NCBI RefSeq assembly: GCF_000701345.1
Contig: NZ_JNIJ01000025.1
Span: forward strand, 1 to 64,000
Direction: 5' to 3'
From: Bradyrhizobium sp. URHD0069
GTDB lineage: Bacteria > Pseudomonadota > Alphaproteobacteria > Rhizobiales > Xanthobacteraceae
Length of the DNA: 64,000 bases
The position numbers and the translations under genes are program-made. Every line of letters starts with the position of its first letter. The first letter of the stretch is position 1. Of this stretch, positions 57,627-64,000 are shown piece by piece. A model generated the notes under the pieces. It saw only the letters and a program-made list of their open reading frames with translations, did no database searches and was not told where the DNA came from.

Positions 57627-60600
57627 ATGACCCAAAAGCCGTCGGCAAACGTGTCCAATGCCGGATTTGTCCATCTCCACGTCCATTCGGCCTATTCGCT
57701 GCTGAAGGGGTCGATCAAGATCCAGAAGCTCGGCGAACTCGCCAAGGCGGACCGCCAGCCGGCGCTGGCGCTGACCGACACCGACAACATGTTCGGGGCG
57801 CTGGAATTTTCCGACAAGATGGCCGGCTACGGCATCCAGCCGATCATCGGCTGCGAGCTTGCGGTCGATTTCGGCGACCAGGATCCAAACGCGCGCAATG
57901 CGCTGGCCGCGGGGCCGTCGCGGATCGTGCTGCTGGCGGCGCGCGAGCGCGGCTATCGCAGCCTGATGCGGCTGAACTCGCGGGCGTTTCTGGAGACGCC
58001 GGTGCATCAGTCTCCCCACGTCAAGTTCGAATGGCTGCAGGACGACGCCGAGGACCTGATCGTGCTAACCGGCGGTCCCGACGGACCGATCTCGCTTGCG
58101 CTCAATGCCGATCATGCCGGTCTCGCGGCGACGCGCTGCGACCGGCTGGCGAGCCTGTTCGGCGACCGGCTCTATATCGAGTTGCAGCGCCACGGCATCG
58201 AGAAGGAGCGCCGCGTCGAAGCCGCGCTGATTGATCTGGCCTATGTGAAGGGGTTTCCACTGGTCGCGACCAACGAGCCCTATTTCGCGGCTACAGACGA
58301 CTACGAAGCCCACGATGCGCTGCTCTGCATCGCCGGCGGACGCCTGATCGCCGAGACTGACCGCGATCAACTGACCCCGGATCACCGCTTCAAGACCCGC
58401 GCGGAAATGGCGGTGCTGTTCGCCGACGTGCCGGAGGCGCTGGCCTCCACCATCGAGATTGCCGAGCGCTGCTCGTTCCGGCCGACCACGCGCAAGCCGA
58501 TCCTGCCGCGGTTCACGGTCGGCGCCGGCGCCAACGCGGCGGATGCGCAAAGCGATGAGGCGGCGGAATTGCACCGTCAGGCGGAGGAGGGCCTGAGCAA
58601 CCGGCTCAAGGTCCACGGCCTTTCGCAAGGAACCTCCGAGGAAGACTATCGCGCAAGACTTGCCTTCGAGCTCGATGTCATCACCCGCATGAACTATGCG
58701 GGCTATTTCCTGATCGTTGCGGATTTCATCAAATGGGCCAAGGCGGAAGGCATTCCGGTCGGGCCGGGCCGCGGCTCCGGCGCGGGATCGCTGGTGGCCT
58801 ATGCGCTGACCATCACCGATCTCGATCCGATCCAGTTCGGCCTGCTGTTCGAGCGCTTTCTCAATCCGGAGCGCGTGTCGATGCCGGACTTCGACATCGA
58901 TTTCTGCCAGGACGGACGCGACCAGGTGATCCGCTATGTGCAGCAGCGCTACGGCCGCGATCAGGTCGCGCAGATCATCACCTTCGGTACGCTGCAGGCG
59001 CGCGGCGTGCTGCGCGACGTCGGGCGCGTGCTGCAGATGCCCTATGGGCAGGTCGACAAGCTGACCAAACTGGTGCCGCAAAATCCCGCGGCACCGGTGA
59101 CGCTGGCAGCCGCGATCGCGAGCGAGCCGAAGCTGCAGGCGTTTCGCGAAGAAGACCCGGTGGTGGCCCGCGCTTTCGATATTGCGCAACGCCTTGAGGG
59201 CCTGACCCGCCACGCGTCCACCCACGCCGCGGGCATCGTGATCGGCGACCGGCCCTTGAGCGAACTGGTGCCGCTTTATCGTGACCCGAAATCCGATATG
59301 CCGGTGACCCAGTTCAACATGAAATGGGTCGAGCCTGCGGGCCTGGTCAAATTCGACTTCCTCGGCCTGAAGACGCTCACGGTGCTCGATCTCGCGGTGA
59401 AGCTATTGAAGCGGCGCGGCATCGATCTCAACCTGGCGCGCCTTCCGCTCGATGATGCGCCAAGCTACGCGATGCTGGCGAAGGGCGATGTGGTCGGCGT
59501 GTTCCAGGTCGAAAGTCAGGGCATGCGGCGGGCGCTGGTCGACATGCGGCCCGACCGTTTCGAGGATATTATCGCGCTGGTGGCGCTCTATCGTCCCGGT
59601 CCGATGGCGAACATTCCGACCTATTGCGCTCGCAAGCATGGCGACGAAGAGCCAGAATATCTGCACCCCATGCTCGAGCCGATCCTGAAGGAAACGTTTG
59701 GCGTCATCATCTATCAGGAACAGGTGATGCAGATCGCGCAGGTGATGGCCGGCTATTCGCTCGGCGAAGCCGATCTGCTGCGCCGGGCGATGGGCAAGAA
59801 GATCCGCAAAGAGATGGAGCAACAGCGCGAGCGCTTTGTCTCCGGCGCGGTCGAGCGCGGCATTGCGCGCGGGCAGGCGGACACGATTTTCGAGCTGCTG
59901 GCAAAGTTCGCCGACTACGGCTTCAACAAGAGCCATGCCGCGGCCTACGCGCTGCTGTCGTACCAAACCGCCTACATGAAGGTGCATTATCCGGTTGAAT
60001 TCCTGGCGGCGTCGATGACGCTCGACCTCAACAACACCGACAAGCTGTCGGAATTTCGCGCCGAGGCGCAGCGGCTCGGGATCAAGCTCGAGGCCCCCTC
60101 GATCAACCGTTCCGCCGCCACCTTCGAAGTCAGTGACGGCACCATCTACTACGCCCTTGCCGCGCTGAAGGGCGTCGGATCGCAGGCGGTCGAACTGATT
60201 GTGGAAACGCGGCGCGACGGGTTATTCACCTCGCTGGCCGATTTTGCAGCCCGGGTTAGTCCGCGCGCGATCAACAAGCGCGTGATCGAGAGCCTTGCGG
60301 CTGCCGGCGCCTTTGACGCACTCGATTCCAATCGCGCACGGGTGTTCGCCGGCGCCGAGGCGGTCCTCGCAGCATGCCAGCGCGGCCACGAGGCCGCGAC
60401 CATGGGGCAGAACGACATGTTCGGCGGCGCGGCCGACGCGCCGACCATCATGCTGCCGCAGGTCGAGCCATGGCTGCCGGCCGAGCGGCTGCGGCGCGAA
60501 TATGACGCGATCGGATTTTTCCTGTCCGGTCATCCGCTCGACGACTACGCCACCGTGCTGAAACGCTTGCGGGTGCAGACCTGGGCGGAGTTTTCCCGCG

Positions 60601-61157
60601 CCGTTAAAACCGGTGCGACCGCGGGCAAGGTGGCTGCGACCGTCGTGTCGCGGATGGAACGCCGTACCAAGACCGGCAACAAGATGGGTATCATGGGCCT
60701 GTCCGATCCGACCGGCCATTTCGAGGCCGTGCTGTTCTCCGAAGGCCTCGCGCAATATCGCGAGGTGCTGGAGCCCGGCGCTGCCGTGTTGCTGCAGCTC
60801 GGCGCCGAACTGCAGGGCGAGGACGTCCGCGCGCGGGTGCTGCACGCCGAGCCGCTCGATGACGCCGCCGCCAAAACCCAAAAAGGCCTGCGGATCTTTG
60901 TCCGCGACACCAAACCGCTCGAGTCCATCGCCAAGCGGCTATCGATGCCTGAGTTGACACAGCAGGGTAGTCCGGCCCGAAGTCCTCAGACAAAGCCCGT
61001 TCCGGTTGCGGGAGCCGACGGCGACGTGTCGCTGGTGATGATGCTCGACCTCGAAACCGAGGTGGAGATGAAGCTGCCGGGCCGTTTTAAGGTCTCGCCG
61101 CAGATCGCGGGCGCGATCAAGGCTGTGACGGGCGTGGTGGACGTGCAGACGCTTTAG
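57627..61157 (+). CDS. dnaE: DNA polymerase III alpha subunit (DnaE1)
   Basis: Replicative polymerase, 1176 aa. The PHP domain opens FVHLHVHSAYSLLKG. The catalytic palm holds PDFDIDFCQDGRD near residue 420 with the two catalytic aspartates. GFNKSHAAAYALLSYQTAYM marks the fingers. An HhH and OB domain (about 950-1080) follow. The length and C-terminal extension identify the main replicative DnaE1, not the error-prone DnaE2. The start codon has a weak ribosome-binding site; transcription may partly come from the SOS promoter upstream. Confidence 0.97.
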   Translation: MTQKPSANVSNAGFVHLHVHSAYSLLKGSIKIQKLGELAKADRQPALALTDTDNMFGALEFSDKMAGYGIQPIIGCELAVDFGDQDPNARNALAAGPSRIVLLAARERGYRSLMRLNSRAFLETPVHQSPHVKFEWLQDDAEDLIVLTGGPDGPISLALNADHAGLAATRCDRLASLFGDRLYIELQRHGIEKERRVEAALIDLAYVKGFPLVATNEPYFAATDDYEAHDALLCIAGGRLIAETDRDQLTPDHRFKTRAEMAVLFADVPEALASTIEIAERCSFRPTTRKPILPRFTVGAGANAADAQSDEAAELHRQAEEGLSNRLKVHGLSQGTSEEDYRARLAFELDVITRMNYAGYFLIVADFIKWAKAEGIPVGPGRGSGAGSLVAYALTITDLDPIQFGLLFERFLNPERVSMPDFDIDFCQDGRDQVIRYVQQRYGRDQVAQIITFGTLQARGVLRDVGRVLQMPYGQVDKLTKLVPQNPAAPVTLAAAIASEPKLQAFREEDPVVARAFDIAQRLEGLTRHASTHAAGIVIGDRPLSELVPLYRDPKSDMPVTQFNMKWVEPAGLVKFDFLGLKTLTVLDLAVKLLKRRGIDLNLARLPLDDAPSYAMLAKGDVVGVFQVESQGMRRALVDMRPDRFEDIIALVALYRPGPMANIPTYCARKHGDEEPEYLHPMLEPILKETFGVIIYQEQVMQIAQVMAGYSLGEADLLRRAMGKKIRKEMEQQRERFVSGAVERGIARGQADTIFELLAKFADYGFNKSHAAAYALLSYQTAYMKVHYPVEFLAASMTLDLNNTDKLSEFRAEAQRLGIKLEAPSINRSAATFEVSDGTIYYALAALKGVGSQAVELIVETRRDGLFTSLADFAARVSPRAINKRVIESLAAAGAFDALDSNRARVFAGAEAVLAACQRGHEAATMGQNDMFGGAADAPTIMLPQVEPWLPAERLRREYDAIGFFLSGHPLDDYATVLKRLRVQTWAEFSRAVKTGATAGKVAATVVSRMERRTKTGNKMGIMGLSDPTGHFEAVLFSEGLAQYREVLEPGAAVLLQLGAELQGEDVRARVLHAEPLDDAAAKTQKGLRIFVRDTKPLESIAKRLSMPELTQQGSPARSPQTKPVPVAGADGDVSLVMMLDLETEVEMKLPGRFKVSPQIAGAIKAVTGVVDVQTL

Positions 61158-61382
61158 GCGCCAGGCGCGATCATGAGGGCGGATCGCCCGGCGGATAGAC
61201 GGCGACCGCAGCCAGGCGAGGGCGGACGATGGCCGCCGGTAACAAGACGTTTGGACGGAGGCCGGCGGTTACGTCCTGAAACAGGGGCATTTCGGTGCTT
61301 CGGGGCATATTGGGCTCCCGAGGCCACCGGCCGGCGAGGGCGGCGTATTCGCGAGCTACGCGCCAAAATCGCCCGTATTTCC
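61158..61382. other. dnaE-rpsB spacer
   Basis: A minus-strand ORF (61171-61434) overlaps the rpsB promoter and has no family I know. I see no terminator with a clear T-run. No gene is called. Confidence 0.4.
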
Positions 61383-61410
61383 TTGCTTCTCGCCGAAATC
61401 CCGCTATATA
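61383..61410 (+). promoter_or_regulatory. rpsB promoter
   Basis: TTGCTT and TATATA are separated by 16 bases, leaving a leader of about 105 bases before rpsB. Such a leader could carry S2 autoregulation, as in other bacteria. Confidence 0.6.
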
Positions 61411-61521
61411 CCGCGCCATCTCACACGGAAACATGGCTCAAAAGGCCGTCCGGTGGCAGCCGGGCCGAGAAGGCTCGCTTGCTCACACGTTTCCGGAGGA
61501 ACCAACCGGAGAATCTTGACT

Positions 61522-62520
61522 ATGGCGCTTCCCGAATTTTCTATGCGTCAGCTGCTTGAAGCTGGCGTTCACTTTGGCCACCAATCGCACCGTTGGAATC
61601 CGAAAATGGCGGATTACATTTTCGGTGCCCGCAACAACATTCACATCATCGACCTCGCCCAGACCGTGCCGCTGCTTCACCGCGCGCTACAGGCGGTCAG
61701 CGATACCGTCGCCAAGGGCGGCCGTATCCTCTTCGTCGGCACCAAGCGACAGGCGCAGGACGGCGTGGCCGAGGCTGCCAAGCGCTCGGCGCAGTACTTC
61801 GTCAATTCGCGCTGGCTCGGCGGCACGCTGACCAACTGGAAGACGATTTCCGGCTCGATCAAGCGGCTGCGGCACCTCGATGAAGTGCTCAATTCCGGCG
61901 ACGCCAACGCCTACACCAAGAAAGAGCGGCTGACGCTGCAGCGCGAGCGCGACAAGCTCGATCGTTCGCTGGGCGGCATCAAGGACATGGGCGGTCTGCC
62001 CGACCTCATCTTCGTGATCGACACCAACAAGGAAGACATCGCGATCCAGGAAGCGCAGCGCCTGAATATTCCGGTTGCCGCGATCGTCGATACCAATTCC
62101 GACCCCAAGGGCATCACCTATGTGGTGCCGGGCAATGATGACGCCGGCCGCGCCATCACGCTGTATTGCGACCTGATCGCACGCGCCGTCATCGACGGCA
62201 TTTCGCGCGCACAGGGCGATTCGGGCATCGATATCGGCGCTTCCGCGCAACCGATCCGTGAGGAAATCCCGGTCGCCCCGCAGCCCGCGGGCTTCCAGGG
62301 CCTGGCCGGACCACGTGGTGCGGCTGACGATCTCAAGAAGCTCACTGGCGTGTCCGGCGCGATCGAGAAGAAGTTCAACGACCTCGGCATCTTCCATTAC
62401 TGGCAGCTTGCCGAACTCGATCACGACACCGCGCACAAGATCGGCGAAGAGGTCGGACTTCCGAGCCGCGCCGATGGCTGGGTCGCCCAGGCCAAGGCGA
62501 TGACCGCGGAAGCGGAATAA
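61522..62520 (+). CDS. rpsB: 30S ribosomal protein S2 with C-terminal extension
   Basis: Small-subunit protein needed for S1 binding. The core (1 to about 228) is standard: [55 protein letters not shown]. It is followed by an extra 100 residues with a helix-hairpin module [20 protein letters not shown], giving 332 aa against about 240-250 elsewhere. This extension is common to rhizobial S2. I start at 61522. Confidence 0.97.
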   Translation: MALPEFSMRQLLEAGVHFGHQSHRWNPKMADYIFGARNNIHIIDLAQTVPLLHRALQAVSDTVAKGGRILFVGTKRQAQDGVAEAAKRSAQYFVNSRWLGGTLTNWKTISGSIKRLRHLDEVLNSGDANAYTKKERLTLQRERDKLDRSLGGIKDMGGLPDLIFVIDTNKEDIAIQEAQRLNIPVAAIVDTNSDPKGITYVVPGNDDAGRAITLYCDLIARAVIDGISRAQGDSGIDIGASAQPIREEIPVAPQPAGFQGLAGPRGAADDLKKLTGVSGAIEKKFNDLGIFHYWQLAELDHDTAHKIGEEVGLPSRADGWVAQAKAMTAEAE

Positions 62521-62530
62521 CGCGAATCGT

Positions 62531-62548
62531 TGGCCGGAACACCGGCCA
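62531..62548 (+). other. Hairpin between rpsB and tsf
   Basis: A perfect 7-bp stem tggccgg / ccggcca with loop aaca lies here. No T-run follows, so it is more likely an RNA processing or stability element than a terminator. Confidence 0.45.
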
Positions 62549-62640
62549 TCAGCTTCCAATTTACGTAAATCCTGGTGGTGGACGGCGGCGAGGGCTTTAG
62601 GCCTCGTCGCGGCCGCCCTGACAGGCAAGGATACGCAACG

Positions 62641-63564
62641 ATGGCAACAATCACAGCGGCGATGGTCAAGGACCTGCGCGAAACGACCGGCGTTGGCATG
62701 ATGGACTGCAAGCAGGCGCTCGCCGAAAACCAAGGCGACATGCAGGCGGCAATCGATTGGCTGCGCAAAAAGGGCCTCTCGAAGGCTGCGAAGAAAGCCG
62801 GCCGCGTTGCCGCGGAGGGCCTGATCGGCGCGCACACGGCGGGCCTCAAGGGCGTCTTGGTCGAGGTCAATTCCGAAACGGACTTCGTCGCGCGCAACGA
62901 GCAGTTCCAGGGACTGGTCAAAATGGTCGCGCAAGTCGCGCTGAAAGTCGGCGCCGACATCGAGAAGATCAAGGCCGCCAAAGTCGGCAGCGTCACGGTC
63001 GAGACCGCGATTGCGGATGCGATCGCGACCATCGGCGAAAACATGACGTTGCGTCGCGCGGCTTCCCTAGAAGTTACCAAGGGCGTCGTGTCGAGCTACG
63101 TGCACAACGCCGTGATCGAAGGCGCCGGCAAGATGGGCGTGATCGTGGCGCTGGAATCCACGGGAGAGGCCGATGAGCTCGCTCATCTTGGCCGCCAGCT
63201 CGCCATGCACGTCGCCGCGGCCAATCCGCAGGCGCTGGACCCGGCCGGGCTCGATCCCACGATCGTGAAGCGCGAGAAGGAAGTGCTGGCCGACAAATAC
63301 CGCCAGCAGGGCAAGCCGGAGAACGTGATCGAAAAGATCGTCGAGTCCGGGCTGAAGACCTATTACAAGGAAGTCTGCCTGCTGGAGCAGGCTTTCATCC
63401 ACGACAACGCCAAGTCGGTTGCCCAGGCGGTGAAGGAAGCTGAGGGCAAGATCGGCGCGGCTGTGAAGATTACCGGCTTTGTGCGCTATGCTCTGGGCGA
63501 GGGAATCGAAAAGCAGGAATCCGATTTCGCAGCCGAAGTCGCGGCGGCGAGCGGTAGGAAGTAG
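62641..63564 (+). CDS. tsf: Elongation factor Ts
   Basis: Nucleotide exchange factor for EF-Tu, 307 aa. The N-terminal UBA-like domain contains [19 protein letters not shown] and the core motif [12 protein letters not shown]. It is the usual partner of rpsB in the same operon. Confidence 0.98.
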   Translation: MATITAAMVKDLRETTGVGMMDCKQALAENQGDMQAAIDWLRKKGLSKAAKKAGRVAAEGLIGAHTAGLKGVLVEVNSETDFVARNEQFQGLVKMVAQVALKVGADIEKIKAAKVGSVTVETAIADAIATIGENMTLRRAASLEVTKGVVSSYVHNAVIEGAGKMGVIVALESTGEADELAHLGRQLAMHVAAANPQALDPAGLDPTIVKREKEVLADKYRQQGKPENVIEKIVESGLKTYYKEVCLLEQAFIHDNAKSVAQAVKEAEGKIGAAVKITGFVRYALGEGIEKQESDFAAEVAAASGRK

Positions 63565-63581
63565 CGGTCCGAAGAGTGCTT

Positions 63582-63597
63582 CCGGCGCCAGCGCCGG
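63582..63597 (+). other. Hairpin between tsf and pyrH
   Basis: The stem ccggcg / cgccgg with loop ccag has no T-run after it. It may tune expression of pyrH relative to tsf. Confidence 0.4.
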
Positions 63598-63632
63598 GAG
63601 TGGCCCGCGCTGGCTAAGGAAAGCGATTCGCA

Positions 63633-64000
63633 ATGGCTGAGCCGGTCTATCGTCGCGTGGTGATCAAGATCTCGGGCGAATACCTCGCCGGCGCGCAGTC
63701 CTTCGGCATCGACCAGCCGACGGTCGACCGGATCGCCGGCGATCTCATCGCAGCCCGCCAGCTGGGCGCCGAGGTCGCAGTTGTGGTCGGCGGCGGAAAC
63801 ATCGTTCGTGGCGTGGAAGTATCGTCGCGCGGCGTTTCCCGGCCGACCGGCGACACCATGGGCATGCTCGCCACCGTGATGAACTGCCTCGCGCTCGAGG
63901 CGGCGATCGAGCGGCGTGGAATGCCTGCACGCGCGCTGTCGGCGTTCGTGATGCCGCAGATCTGCGAGCTGTTCACCCGCGGTTCCGTGCACAAATATCT
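63633..64000 (+). CDS. pyrH: Uridylate kinase (3' end outside the window)
   Basis: Phosphorylates UMP to UDP in pyrimidine synthesis; hexameric amino-acid-kinase fold. The 122 codons present read [14 protein letters not shown] at the start (UMP/ATP-binding strand), then [12 protein letters not shown] and [25 protein letters not shown] precedes the ATG. The gene runs off the right edge, where frr is expected next. Confidence 0.96.
   Translation, partial: MAEPVYRRVVIKISGEYLAGAQSFGIDQPTVDRIAGDLIAARQLGAEVAVVVGGGNIVRGVEVSSRGVSRPTGDTMGMLATVMNCLALEAAIERRGMPARALSAFVMPQICELFTRGSVHKY

Noticed and set aside
61171-61434. 87-codon minus-strand ORF between dnaE and rpsB
   Set aside because: Overlaps the likely rpsB promoter, no ribosome-binding site and no recognisable family.
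61687-62934. 415-codon minus-strand frame opposite rpsB and tsf
   Set aside because: Shadow of two ribosomal/translation genes with clear starts.

Overview
The window is a chromosomal segment of a high-GC alphaproteobacterium, most probably a Bradyrhizobium or close relative (Nitrobacteraceae). The evidence is the gene order (tig-clpP-clpX-lon, a complete 14-subunit nuo operon, lolC-lolD-dnaE-rpsB-tsf-pyrH), GC-ending codon use, two DUF3551-type small secreted proteins, a DUF1467 protein, dispersed palindromic repeats and GTTC-N7-GTTC SOS boxes. Species cannot be fixed from the sequence alone.

Layout. 1-4.6 kb is a gene-poor patch with a chemoreceptor, a TMEM175-type channel, a periplasmic cupin, a decayed cupin copy and three partial copies of a dispersed repeat. 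4.6-11 kb carries an AI-2E-family permease fused to a GAF domain, then glnB-glnA (minus strand) and the NAD(P)HX repair enzyme nnr. 11-19.5 kb holds a multicopper-oxidase-fold protein without its copper ligands, tRNA-Leu, and the proteostasis block tig, clpP, clpX, lon. 19.5-25.1 kb runs from tRNA-Val to tRNA-Asp. It carries an AT-richer pair (a PhcB-like methyltransferase and a LuxR-type regulator), a small secreted protein, a second methyltransferase, pepT and an HU gene.

26.1-43 kb is nuoABCDEFGHIJKLMN, interrupted by four non-nuo genes: an S23/four-helix-bundle cassette between C and D, an FkbM methyltransferase between D and E, a 54-aa membrane protein between E and F, and a membrane-anchored unknown between F and G. 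Downstream, in the same direction, are birA, rnj, mce and a DUF1467 gene. 46.2-52.4 kb contains a globin-like gene remnant and a copper-handling cluster: a DUF2946 protein, a TonB receptor, a BNR-repeat protein, a TlpA-like thioredoxin, a PCu(A)C chaperone and a CopD-like fragment. 52.5-64 kb has proS, lolC, lolD, two DUF3551 genes, dnaE, rpsB, tsf and the start of pyrH.

The most striking signal lies just upstream of dnaE. A 32-codon membrane microprotein gene (57330-57428) has a strong Shine-Dalgarno sequence and a TTGACT-N17-AACAAT promoter overlapped by two mirror-image SOS boxes. It looks like a functional counterpart of the Caulobacter SOS-induced division inhibitor SidA. Other notable items are the heptad-flanked S23 cassette in the nuo operon, the PhcB-like/LuxR-like pair and the permease-GAF fusion.
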